A stretch of 64,000 nt of DNA from Planctomycetaceae bacterium. Its GTDB lineage: Bacteria > Planctomycetota > Planctomycetia > Planctomycetales > Planctomycetaceae. The notes below the pieces were generated by a model. It had not been told where the DNA came from. It searched no databases and worked only from the letters and a program-made list of their open reading frames with translations. The stretch is from NCBI GenBank assembly GCA_021732785.1, contig JAKFUG010000022.1, positions 62,001 through 126,000 of the forward strand, given 5' to 3'. Below are positions 26,078 through 33,825 of the stretch, piece after piece. The translations under genes and the position numbers were made by a program. Positions within the stretch are counted from its first letter, which is position 1. Each line of letters opens with the position of its first letter.

Positions 26078-26809
26078 TCAGAAGGGCATGAGCGTATCGA
26101 GGAGGCGGGTCCCCCAATTGACTTTGGTGCTGTCGAAGATTTTTCCGCGTTGGATGCGTTCGATCTGCAACTCGGCGATGTCTTCCGTTCGCGCGGTCCG
26201 ATCGGGTTTGATTTTGCCTTTGTCGACGCGCCCCGTCAGGCGATACTCGAACACGTCCTGATTGGTCCGGATGGACTTGCGGGCTTCGAGCACGACGGTG
26301 CCGTTGGGCAGGACATCCACGACGGTCGCCGCGATTTTGTAGGTGATCCCTTCGCTGTCCGTCGCCTGGCCAATCGTTTGCAGGCGGTTGGAGAGCGTCC
26401 CTTCAATCGTCGGCGTATCGGTGTTCGCCGGCACCAGTTTGGGTCCGGGGATGACGCGAACAAAGTCTTTCAGTTGAAGCTTGTATGACCCGTTGCGCTG
26501 CCGATTGAACCGCGAGTTGACAATCACTTCTGCCTTCTCGTCGACTTCAATCGTCAGAATATCATGCACTTTGATGAGACTGGGGGGCGGCGGCGGGGGA
26601 ATGAAAATGAACGAGTGCTCGCGAACGAACGAGCGCGTGGGCGAAACGACAAACGGACCGGGGGCCAGCATGGGTGCCGGGCCGGGCGGAGGGGGCATCG
26701 GTGGTTGTGCCAGCGCGGGAACGAGCAATTCTCCGCAGAGAACGACGACCGCGCCGGTGGCAACGCGGAACCAGCGTGTTCGAGACAGGCGGCGGAAGTT
26801 CGTGGTCAT
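26078..26809 (-). CDS. flgH: Flagellar L-ring protein, proline-rich and without an obvious lipobox
   Basis: The protein has 243 residues. The C-terminal half is typical FlgH (DILTIEVDEKAEVIVNSRFNRQRNG..., GTLSNRLQTIGQATDSEGITYKIAATVVDVLPNGTVVLEARKSIRTNQDVFEYRLTGRV). The N-terminus has a signal-like helix (FRVATGAVVVLCGELLVPALAQ). The only Cys follows VVVL, not the L-[AS]-[GA]-C lipobox seen in most FlgH, so it may not be a lipoprotein. A Pro-rich linker follows (QPPMPPPPGPAPM and IPPPPPPSL). The start overlaps the flgA stop as ATGA. Confidence 0.88.
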   Translation of the reverse strand: MTTNFRRLSRTRWFRVATGAVVVLCGELLVPALAQPPMPPPPGPAPMLAPGPFVVSPTRSFVREHSFIFIPPPPPPSLIKVHDILTIEVDEKAEVIVNSRFNRQRNGSYKLQLKDFVRVIPGPKLVPANTDTPTIEGTLSNRLQTIGQATDSEGITYKIAATVVDVLPNGTVVLEARKSIRTNQDVFEYRLTGRVDKGKIKPDRTARTEDIAELQIERIQRGKIFDSTKVNWGTRLLDTLMPF

Positions 26810-27963
26810 CGCACACTCCGCCGGGGGGGGGCGGAACTCTCGGCCTCTTCGACACGGAGCCCGCTGGCGGGGGTCGCGTCCGGCGAGAGATCCGCCAGCG
26901 TGGCTTCGCGATAACCGGTGACAGTCGCCTGAATCCGCAAACGCGGGTCGTTCAAGGCCACGAGCGAAACGGTGTCGTTCATGGCTCCCGCAGAAAGAGC
27001 CTTGAACTCACGCCGGACGGAAATGCCCGGTCGACGAACCACTACGGTGACAATGTCGTTCGTCCGCATCAGGGGAACTCGGGCGAGATCGTTCGGGACC
27101 AGCGGTTGCCCCGCGCGCAGATTGTGCGTGGTTTCTTTCCCGATGGCATCACCAAGGTGCTGCAAACCATCATCGTTGTCATCGGCATCGACCCACATGA
27201 GATCGTCGGGGCGCAACGGGAATCCTTTGGGCGTCGCATAGCGAACCGCCAGCCGCTGTGGTCGTGGCTTGATCGTGACCATGACTTTGGCTGTCATGCG
27301 CTCATCGGATTTTGAATCCAGCCACCACACGGTCAACGGCGTGGCGACATCACTGCGAAGCGCCGCGGAGGAAAAGTGAAGTTCTTCCGGACGACAAGGC
27401 AGGATGCGGGCGGCATCAACCGGCGCGAGTTCACACTCGAAGTCCACGGACGTGCCCGTCTCGGTCGGTTTGAAAACGCGCTCCAGCACGGAAACGAGCA
27501 ACGTTTCCGCGCGGCGCTGTTCCACATCCGTCGCCGATTTGACGCGAGGCAACGGTGCTACTTCACGCATGGGCTTGAAGACCGGTTCCGGCTTCATCAC
27601 GTCCGCTTTCACCGGCTCCACGATGTTTTTCGTCGCCGCGGCGGTGATCATCACCTGGCGCTGTCCGCGAAACTCAATCGCCGCGAGGTTCTCACCCCTT
27701 GCCTGCAGTTTCTGTCGGACTTCATCGTACGAGAGGGGAAGCGAGCGGCCGGCAGCCGGGGCGGGACCGAGGGGTAAGTCGCGAAGGCTTGCCGCCTGGC
27801 GATCATCCGCGTGGTGAATGGCGGCCACATCACCCAGCCGTACCACACTTCCCGCGGGAACCGAGACCCGGTCGCGCAGCTCGATCACTCCCGCATCCAC
27901 CACAGTGGAAGCCAGCAGCAAAGCCAACAGGAAGAAAAGAGACGGCTTCATAACACGGGCCAA
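26806..27963 (-). CDS. flgA: P-ring assembly chaperone FlgA
   Basis: The protein has 385 residues, longer than the 219 of E. coli FlgA. It has a signal peptide (about 1-24, ...LLLASTVVDA-GVIELRDRV). VRLGDVAAIHHADDRQAASLRDLPLGPAP is the FlgA-type start. The SAF-like C-terminal half has PRPQRLAVRYATPKGFPLRPDDL, HNLRAGQPLVPNDLARVPLMRTNDIVTVVVRRPGISVRREFKALSAGAMNDTV and the ending ...DPRLRIQATVTGYREATL. It helps FlgI assemble in the periplasm. It starts 3 bases after the flgG stop and overlaps flgH by 4 bases. Confidence 0.9.
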   Translation of the reverse strand: MARVMKPSLFFLLALLLASTVVDAGVIELRDRVSVPAGSVVRLGDVAAIHHADDRQAASLRDLPLGPAPAAGRSLPLSYDEVRQKLQARGENLAAIEFRGQRQVMITAAATKNIVEPVKADVMKPEPVFKPMREVAPLPRVKSATDVEQRRAETLLVSVLERVFKPTETGTSVDFECELAPVDAARILPCRPEELHFSSAALRSDVATPLTVWWLDSKSDERMTAKVMVTIKPRPQRLAVRYATPKGFPLRPDDLMWVDADDNDDGLQHLGDAIGKETTHNLRAGQPLVPNDLARVPLMRTNDIVTVVVRRPGISVRREFKALSAGAMNDTVSLVALNDPRLRIQATVTGYREATLADLSPDATPASGLRVEEAESSAPPRRSVR

Positions 27964-27966
27964 AAA

Positions 27967-28767
27967 TTAGAACCGACGGAGCTGAGCGACCATCTGGAGC
28001 AGTTGATCGGAGGCCTGCACAACCTGGCTGTTGAACTCGACGTTGCGCTGTGTCTTGATCAAATCCACCAGTTCGCGTACCGGTTCCGTATTGGAGGCTT
28101 CGAGGAAACTCTGTCGCAGCGTGCCCAGTCCCAGGGTGCCCGGTGTGCCGAGTTGCGGCTGTCCCGAGGCGTCGGTCAGTTGATACAGCGTGTCGCCGAC
28201 GTGCAGCAGCCCTTCGGGATTGAGGAAGCGGGCAATGTTGAGCTGCCCCAACTGCTGCTGCTGTGTCGCCCCGGCCTGTGTCGCGGAGACAATCCCGTCG
28301 GTCGAGATTCCGATTTCGAGCACGTCGTTGGGAACGGTAATGGGCGGATCGACAATCAGCCCGCGGTTTGCCGTCGAAAGCACGAGCGACCCGGTGGCAT
28401 TCACGCTGAATTGACCGTTCCGCGTGTAGTAAACCTGCGACCCTTCGGTGACCTGAAAGAAGCCGTTGCCCGCGATGGCGACATCGAGTTGCCGCCCGGT
28501 GTCGATCAAACTGCCTTGGGTGAAGTCGGGCTGCGTGGCTCCGACGCGAACGCCCGACCCCGCGAAAATCCCCTCGGGCATGATGTTGCCCTGGTTATCC
28601 TGCGTGCCGGGCGGTTTGTAGTACTGGTAGAAGAGATCTTCAAAGTCGGTCCGCGAGCGCTTGAACGCCGTCGTTCCCGCGTTCGCGAGATTGTTGGAGA
28701 TCACGTCGAGATTAAAAATGTAGGCGTCCATGCCGGACGCGGCGGAATTCATTGCTCGATAGAGCAT
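27967..28767 (-). CDS. flgG: Flagellar distal rod protein
   Basis: The protein has 266 residues. The start MLYRAMNSAASGMDAYIFNLDVISNNLANAGTTAFKRSRTDFEDLFYQYYKPPGTQ contains the rod/hook signature SNNLAN and the FlgG-specific YQ insertion. GNGFFQVTEGSQVYYTRNGQFSVNATGSLV and the C-terminal FLEASNTEPVRELVDLIKTQRNVEFNSQVVQASDQLLQMVAQLRRF are typical. The protein forms the distal rod and is exported without a signal peptide. It is 35 bases downstream of flgF. Confidence 0.95.
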   Translation of the reverse strand: MLYRAMNSAASGMDAYIFNLDVISNNLANAGTTAFKRSRTDFEDLFYQYYKPPGTQDNQGNIMPEGIFAGSGVRVGATQPDFTQGSLIDTGRQLDVAIAGNGFFQVTEGSQVYYTRNGQFSVNATGSLVLSTANRGLIVDPPITVPNDVLEIGISTDGIVSATQAGATQQQQLGQLNIARFLNPEGLLHVGDTLYQLTDASGQPQLGTPGTLGLGTLRQSFLEASNTEPVRELVDLIKTQRNVEFNSQVVQASDQLLQMVAQLRRF

Positions 28768-28802
28768 CGTCAGACTTCCTGTCGACGGTTGTCAAAAGCG
28801 AA

Positions 28803-29570
28803 CTAACGTCGCGGCACACTCTGAATCAGTTGCCCCAGCATTTCGTCCTGATGTTTCATCATGGTCATGTTCATTTCGAAGGCCCGGGCGGTCTGGATCA
28901 GTTCGACCATGCCTTCGACCGGATTCATCGCCGATTCTTCCAGCACGCCCTGTCGCACCTGAGCGGCGACCGCGGGCCGCACTTCGCCGGTGGTGGTGTA
29001 GTGGCTGTCGCCTTCTTTTTTCAGCGACGCGTAATTCGCGGGTTCCACGATGGCGAGTTGCCCCAGCGGGATCACCGTGCCGCTGAAACTGGTACCGCTG
29101 ACCGTGCCATCGCCGGCAATCGAGATGTTCTGCGTTTCGGGCGGGATGAGAATCGGCTGGCCGTCGACCGACAACACCGTCGCCCCGTCATCCGCTGACA
29201 CAACTTTGCCGTTCGGATCCAGCGATAACCGGCCATCCCGTGTGAGAAAGGTGTCTTTGCCGTTGGTGACTTGGAGAAATCCCTGACCAACGACGGCCAC
29301 ATCGAGAGGAGCATTGGTGACGTTGAGCGGACCCTGACGGTGATCGGTGACGGTCGCCACCATTTCGACGCCGCCGGTTTGCTGATCCAGCGTCTCCGGA
29401 ATGGCATTCGGCTGGAGATGGGTCAGGTCGTACGGAAGATGCGAGCGGAACAGCGGAATATCGGGCTTGAAGCCCGTCGTCCCGGCGTTGGCCATATTGT
29501 TGGCGAGAATGGATTGACGAAGGGCCTGCGTTTCCGCGCCTTGTGCAGAAAGGTAGAGCCCGTAAATCAT
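28803..29570 (-). CDS. flgF: Flagellar proximal rod protein FlgF
   Basis: The protein has 255 residues from MIYGLYLSAQGAETQALRQSILANNMANAGTTGFKPDIPLF; an ATG two codons upstream (29576) is possible. The FlgF/FlgG core GQGFLQVTNGKDTFLTRDGRLSLDPNG and the C-terminal LEESAMNPVEGMVELIQTARAFEMNMTMMKHQDEMLGQLIQ are present. It is the first gene of the nine-gene flagellar operon. The 5' region (29571-29696) has no promoter I can name with confidence. Confidence 0.9.
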   Translation of the reverse strand: MIYGLYLSAQGAETQALRQSILANNMANAGTTGFKPDIPLFRSHLPYDLTHLQPNAIPETLDQQTGGVEMVATVTDHRQGPLNVTNAPLDVAVVGQGFLQVTNGKDTFLTRDGRLSLDPNGKVVSADDGATVLSVDGQPILIPPETQNISIAGDGTVSGTSFSGTVIPLGQLAIVEPANYASLKKEGDSHYTTTGEVRPAVAAQVRQGVLEESAMNPVEGMVELIQTARAFEMNMTMMKHQDEMLGQLIQSVPRR

Positions 29571-29696
29571 GACCAAAATCTCGAAAGAGGATCACTCTTC
29601 GAGAAAATCGGCTCGGGTGAGGTCGGAACTTCAGCGAAATCGGCAAAGTCGACCCGGATTCCGCAAATTGCCGAATTCGTCCCGAGCTTGGATCAA

Positions 29697-29772
29697 GTGA
29701 GCCGCAAGGCGCCAGGAGCGGGTTCTTGATCTGATCAAAAAGACACCCGCTGGCGAGCACCTTGCGGCTCAC
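29697..29772. repeat. Inverted repeat upstream of the flagellar operon, 'GTGAGCCGCAAGG' family
   Basis: The outer arms GTGAGCCGCAAGG (29697-29709) and CCTTGCGGCTCAC (29760-29772) are exact. The inner parts (29710-29723, ending GAGCGGGT, and 29745-29759, starting ACCCGC) pair imperfectly. It lies after the YTV terminator and before flgF and is another member of the same structural class of intergenic repeat. Confidence 0.75.
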
Positions 29773-29782
29773 AAAAACAAAA

Positions 29783-29816
29783 CCGCCCCGCGAGTCCTTC
29801 CGGATTCGCGGGGCGG
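29783..29816 (-). terminator. Terminator of the YTV-repeat gene
   Basis: CCGCCCCGCGAGTCC (29783-29797) pairs with GGATTCGCGGGGCGG (29802-29816), with one G-T pair. On the minus strand TTTTGTTTTTGTG follows. It lies 45 bases after the stop. Confidence 0.9.
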
Positions 29817-29860
29817 CGAACTTCACAAATCTCGACCGGCGAACCGGACGAAACTCTCGC

Positions 29861-31639
29861 TTAGCGGCAGCAAGCCGGAGCAGCCGGAGCACAGCCACCG
29901 CAGGCCGGAGCCGGGGCGGGAACCATGACCGTCTTCGGAACCATGCGGCAGACCTGCACCTGGACTTCCTTCTCAACGCTGACGGGGACGTTGACCGTGT
30001 AGGTCTCGGTCTTTTCTTCCGTCACGCATTCGTTGGTCGTCACGGTGTATTCTTCGGTCTTCGTCTTCGGGACGCAAACCTGGAAGGAGACCGTGCGGGT
30101 CTTCGTTTCCGGAACGATTTCACAGACTTGCTTCTGAGCGGTCTTCTGCTCGGCGACGCAGGTCGTGACCTGGTACTCGTACTCTTGCGTGACCGGGACC
30201 ACTTCGCACACCTTCACGGTGTACTTGCGGGTTTCCGGATGGCAGGACTGAACCGCGTAGGAATATTCCTGCTCGCTGGCGACCATCTCGCAGACCTTGA
30301 CCGTGCGGGTCTGGGTTTGTGGGACGCACGTCGTCACGTTGTAGGAGTATTCCTGTTCGCTGGCGACCATCTCGCAGACCTTGACCGTACGGGTCTGGGT
30401 TTGCGGGACGCACGTCGTCACGTTGTAGGAGTATTCCTGCTGGCTGGGAACCATCTCGCAGACCTTGACCGTACGGGTCTGGGTTTGCGGGACGCACGTC
30501 GTCACGTTGTAGGTGTACTCTTCGGTCGAGTAAACCAGTTCGTTGACCGTGTACTGCACTTCGCGCTGCACGATGTTCGATTGCCACACCCAACGCATCG
30601 TCGGGCCGCAGCTACCGCAAGCCTGTGCATAGCTGCCACAAGCGGCCGGAGCGCATCCGCCACAGGCACCGCAAGCCGAAGCTGCCGGGGCACAACCACC
30701 GCAAGCACCACAGCCACCACACGCCGGGGCGGCCGGAGCACATGCCGGGGCGACTTCCTGCTGAACCCATTGACCCTTGTCTTCGCAGACGGTCGTGGTC
30801 TTCACCGCCGGGACGCACTTCGAAACCTGACGGGTTGCGGTTTTGGCTTCCGTTTGCGGAACCATCACGGTGTAGCTTTGCTCAACATCTTTCCACGATG
30901 GGGTGTGGATCGTGCGCATCGCCGTTTTGGTTTCCGTCTGGGGAACCATCACAGTGTAAGTTTGTTCGACATCCTTCCAAGAAGGGGTGTGAACAATCCG
31001 CTTGGCCGTCTTGGTTTCCGTTTGCGGAACCATCACGGTGTAAGTTTGTTCGACGTCCTTCCACGACGGAGTGTGGACGATCCGCATCGCCGTCTTGGTT
31101 TCCGTGTGAGGAACCATCACGGTCGTTTCTTTTTCAACGTCCTTCCAGCTCGTCTGATTGACGGTCCGCGTCCCCTTCTTCGTTTCCGTGACCGGCACCA
31201 TGACGGTGTAAGTCACATCGACGGTCTTCATCACCTGCGTGTTGACCGTGTAGGTCTCTTCGCGGGTCTGAGTTTCCATCTCGTTGTAGGTGACTTCCCG
31301 AGTCTTGGTCTCGGTCTTCGGTACCGACCGTTGAACGGTATATTTCCGTTCTTTCGTCTGCGGCTGGTATTCGGTGACGGTTACCTTGCGGGTTTCCGTC
31401 ACGGTTTCCGGAACCATGACCGTCTGTTCCATCATGGCGGGAGCAGGGGCCGCACACGGAGCGGCAACGCCACACGGTGCTGCCTGACCACAGCCGGATG
31501 TGCAACCGGAGCAAACCGGTTGCGGGGCACACGTCGTCGGACACGGAGCACAACATCCCCGAGACCGGTGGCTCTTCGCTTCAGCGGTCGATGCCGCCAA
31601 GCAGGTTGCCACAACCAACCAGGTACAAACAAACTTCAC
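29861..31639 (-). CDS. Secreted cysteine-rich YTV-repeat protein (planctomycete cell-wall type)
   Basis: The protein has 592 residues with a signal peptide (about 1-21, VVATCLAASTAEA-KSH). A Cys/Ala/Pro-rich segment (about 28-70) is followed by many YTV modules: YTVMVPQTETKTA... units joined by TPSWKDVEQ, a second Cys-Gly-Ala-rich spacer (CGGCGACGGCAP...), and then EYSYNVTTCVPQTQTRTVKVCEMV units. Both modules are 28 residues long. The protein ends in ACGGCAPAAPACCR. YTV proteins (PF07639) are restricted to planctomycetes and were reported in the insoluble cell-wall fraction of Rhodopirellula baltica; disulfide or other cross-links are presumed. A GTG start has GGGGGAG 7 bases upstream. It is transcribed toward the flagellar operon but separated by a strong terminator. 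Confidence 0.92.
   Translation of the reverse strand: MKFVCTWLVVATCLAASTAEAKSHRSRGCCAPCPTTCAPQPVCSGCTSGCGQAAPCGVAAPCAAPAPAMMEQTVMVPETVTETRKVTVTEYQPQTKERKYTVQRSVPKTETKTREVTYNEMETQTREETYTVNTQVMKTVDVTYTVMVPVTETKKGTRTVNQTSWKDVEKETTVMVPHTETKTAMRIVHTPSWKDVEQTYTVMVPQTETKTAKRIVHTPSWKDVEQTYTVMVPQTETKTAMRTIHTPSWKDVEQSYTVMVPQTEAKTATRQVSKCVPAVKTTTVCEDKGQWVQQEVAPACAPAAPACGGCGACGGCAPAASACGACGGCAPAACGSYAQACGSCGPTMRWVWQSNIVQREVQYTVNELVYSTEEYTYNVTTCVPQTQTRTVKVCEMVPSQQEYSYNVTTCVPQTQTRTVKVCEMVASEQEYSYNVTTCVPQTQTRTVKVCEMVASEQEYSYAVQSCHPETRKYTVKVCEVVPVTQEYEYQVTTCVAEQKTAQKQVCEIVPETKTRTVSFQVCVPKTKTEEYTVTTNECVTEEKTETYTVNVPVSVEKEVQVQVCRMVPKTVMVPAPAPACGGCAPAAPACCR
30253..30530. repeat. 84-bp tandem repeats encoding the C-terminal YTV block
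   Basis: Units starting near 30256, 30340, 30424 and 30508 are about 84 bp apart and nearly identical (for example GAGTATTCCTG, then ACCATCTCGCAGACCTTGACCGT). They encode the 28-residue unit with two cysteines. The high DNA identity points to recent duplication or gene conversion. Confidence 0.88.
30867..31205. repeat. 84-bp tandem repeats encoding the N-terminal YTV block
   Basis: Units begin at about 30867, 30951, 31035 and 31119, at an exact 84-bp spacing for the first three. They encode WKDVEQTYTVMVPQTETKTA-type modules without Cys. The repeats are less identical than the C-terminal block, with third-position changes. Confidence 0.88.
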
Positions 31640-31970
31640 GAGTAATCTCCCCCAACAAACAGGCTTCCCACTTTACCCAGCCCTCGGAACCCCCCGATGA
31701 GCTCTTTGTTTTTCAAAAAATCAGAGATGAACGTCCACGCAAGACACGGCGAAATTGACGTCTAGGCGGGATGAGCAAAATGGTATAACAGCGTAGATGC
31801 TGCTGTCTAGCCAGAACTGCTTCCGAATTAAAGGAAAATCACTCATCGCCATTTTCAATGAGCAGAAGGCCCTTCGGGGAGCACAAGGAAGCACGACGCC
31901 CCGTCGTCCATCAGACACGACGGTTTCAACCCCGTTTTTCAGGCCCATGAAGTCCGAATGGCGATGTCAT
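31640..31970. other. Intergenic region between the YTV gene and apt
   Basis: These 331 bases are the probable promoter region of the YTV gene (minus strand). They are AT-richer than the flanks around 31640-31870. The ribosome site GGGGGAG (about 31647-31653 on the complement) belongs to the YTV gene. Short open frames here have no family features. No terminator for apt was obvious. Confidence 0.45.
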
Positions 31971-32507
31971 CTACGCTTCGCTGTCGTAGTCCATCAAACT
32001 TATCACCGGGTGGGGTTGCAGACGGTCCCGACCGCGAAGAAAGCTCAGCTCAATGAGAAAACCCAGGCCGACGATTTCCGCACCGCTGAGTTCCGCCAGT
32101 CGCAGGCACGCTTCAATCGTCCCCCCGGTGGCCAGCAAATCGTCGATGAGCAGCACGCGTGCCCCCGGCTCGATGGCATCGATATGAATTTCGAGCGTGT
32201 CGCTGCCGTATTCCAGGTCGTAACAGAACTGGTGCGTCTTGTGAGGCAGTTTGCCCGGCTTGCGCACCGGGACGAAGGCCGCCCCCAAGCGTAACGCCAA
32301 CGGCGCGGCGAAGATGAATCCCCGCGATTCCGCCGCGAGAATGGCCGTCGGTTTCGTCGCGGCAAACGCCTCGGCGAAGCAATCGATCGTCTTGCCGAAC
32401 GCCTGCGGATTCGATAGCAGCGGCGTGATGTCCCGGAACATAATTCCCGGCTTGGGAAAATCGGCCACACTCCGGATGTACTGCTTGAGTTGATGAGGAT
32501 CCGACAT
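31971..32507 (-). CDS. apt: Adenine phosphoribosyltransferase
   Basis: The protein has 178 residues. It joins adenine and PRPP to give AMP in purine salvage. Landmarks are the start [56 protein letters not shown], and the PRPP-binding loop [16 protein letters not shown]. It is last in the same-strand run that begins with the polysaccharide operon, but a 157-base gap separates it from the gene above, so it may be independent. Confidence 0.94.
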   Translation of the reverse strand: MSDPHQLKQYIRSVADFPKPGIMFRDITPLLSNPQAFGKTIDCFAEAFAATKPTAILAAESRGFIFAAPLALRLGAAFVPVRKPGKLPHKTHQFCYDLEYGSDTLEIHIDAIEPGARVLLIDDLLATGGTIEACLRLAELSGAEIVGLGFLIELSFLRGRDRLQPHPVISLMDYDSEA

Positions 32508-32664
32508 GCGACGAACGTCTTCCGGTTTCTAAAAGGACTCGCGGGAAATCACCACCCTGTGGGCGCATTGAACGCCGTGAGGAAACCACATCACGGCATC
32601 GAACACAAGTCCGCGACAGTCACCGCAGCACGATCGTGTACACGAACCATTCGCCTGCCGTCGG

Positions 32665-33747
32665 CTAACGGACCAGTTCCGCGGCGATGAGATGATGGTC
32701 CGAGCCAATACTCCGTCCCACGGTACATTGCCGCACGGTCCAATCCGGCGAGCAAAGGATGTGGTCAATGCGGGCCCAGGGCGTATTGGCCGGCCAGTTG
32801 CTGTGCGTCTTCACCGGCGAGGTGTATCCATATCCCACGCCGGCCAGGTCGAAAGAACTTCGCAGGTCGCCCCAATGCTCCTGAAAGAGCGTGCTCGATG
32901 TCGGCGTGTTGAAGTCGCCGCAAATGACCAGCGGGCGCTCTTCCCGGCGGGAATCGATGGCCTGCCGTAATTCGGCGCTCTCCGCCGCACGCAGGATTTG
33001 AAATGATTCGACGTCGTTGCCGGCTTCGCCGGAAAGCAGCGACCCCTTATTGATCGCCTGCAAGCCGCGGCGGGCGGTCATCTGGTGAAGATCCGCCAGC
33101 ACGATCGGGCCGTCCGGAGTCGTGATTTCCACCAGCAATGCCGTCGGCCGATCAAACGCTTCAGTTTCAATCCGGGCAATTTCCTTGAGCGGATGCTTCG
33201 AAGCAACGAAGAAGTATTCATAATGCAGCGTGTTCCAGTCCGGAAAGGATTCCTTCAATAATGGGTGATCACCGCGGGCTTCCTGCAGTACGACGACATC
33301 CGGTTGAAAACGATGCACTTCACGCAGCACGTCTGCAAAATTCGGTTTGTAAGCCTGTACGTTGCAACTCACCACGCGTAACGCTTTGGGATTCGATGGT
33401 GCGGCCGTGATCAACGGACCGGTAAACCCCGGCGCGCGAAATTCCATCAACGGCCCGGCGACCATCAGGAACGCGATCAGATTGATCCACAGCGTCGGCC
33501 GATGCCAGATCAACCCCGCCACGGCGAGCACCAGCGATGGCACAGCCCAGGGTGACCGCGGCAAATACGTGAGGGCCGTGCTCACCCACCAGTGCTCTGA
33601 GACTACGAAGACCAGCAATAGCGCCCCGACAACAGCCGTCAGATTGAGCCCTGACAACGCCCAGATCAATCGCGGAATGCGCCTCGGCACCGCGCCAATG
33701 GTTTTCTGATGCGGTTGCGAGGCGGATGCGGGCGAAGTCACGGCCAT
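32665..33747 (-). CDS. Membrane-anchored endonuclease/exonuclease/phosphatase (EEP) family protein
   Basis: The protein has 360 residues from the ATG at 33747, which has AGGAA 4-5 bases upstream; an upstream in-frame codon at 33798 is less supported. About three TM helices lie at 25-95 (LIWALSGLNLTAVVGALLLVFVV, WAVPSLVLAVAGLIW, LWINLIAFLMVAGPL). The EEP catalytic domain follows: RVVSCNVQAYKPNFADVLREV, DVVVLQEARGDHPLL, VICGDFNTPTSSTLF, WARIDHILCSPDW and GSDHHLIAAEL, with Asn, Glu, Asp-Asn and Asp-His residues intact. It cleaves a phosphodiester, but nucleic acid, lipid or sugar phosphate cannot be told apart. Its place at the end of the polysaccharide operon suggests an envelope substrate. Confidence 0.82.
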   Translation of the reverse strand: MAVTSPASASQPHQKTIGAVPRRIPRLIWALSGLNLTAVVGALLLVFVVSEHWWVSTALTYLPRSPWAVPSLVLAVAGLIWHRPTLWINLIAFLMVAGPLMEFRAPGFTGPLITAAPSNPKALRVVSCNVQAYKPNFADVLREVHRFQPDVVVLQEARGDHPLLKESFPDWNTLHYEYFFVASKHPLKEIARIETEAFDRPTALLVEITTPDGPIVLADLHQMTARRGLQAINKGSLLSGEAGNDVESFQILRAAESAELRQAIDSRREERPLVICGDFNTPTSSTLFQEHWGDLRSSFDLAGVGYGYTSPVKTHSNWPANTPWARIDHILCSPDWTVRQCTVGRSIGSDHHLIAAELVR

Positions 33748-33825
33748 GAGATTCCTGCGGGGTAAAAACTCTCCGGGTTGTAACTCGAACCGAAGCATTC
33801 CCGGAAGAGCGATTCCCCGACGGCG

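Noticed and set aside
29604-29633. A sigma-28-like promoter before flgF (TGAAGTTC, then GCCGATTT on the minus strand)
   Set aside because: The spacing is 13 rather than 11 bases and both boxes are imperfect; chance cannot be excluded.
30253-31205. CRISPR or minisatellite from the 84-bp repeats
   Set aside because: The repeats are in frame and code for YTV modules.
29762-31645. A 627-codon open frame antisense to the YTV gene
   Set aside because: It mirrors the repeat structure of the real gene (His/Gly/Leu-rich repeats of the opposite strand) and lacks a ribosome site. The sense protein has a signal peptide and a known domain.
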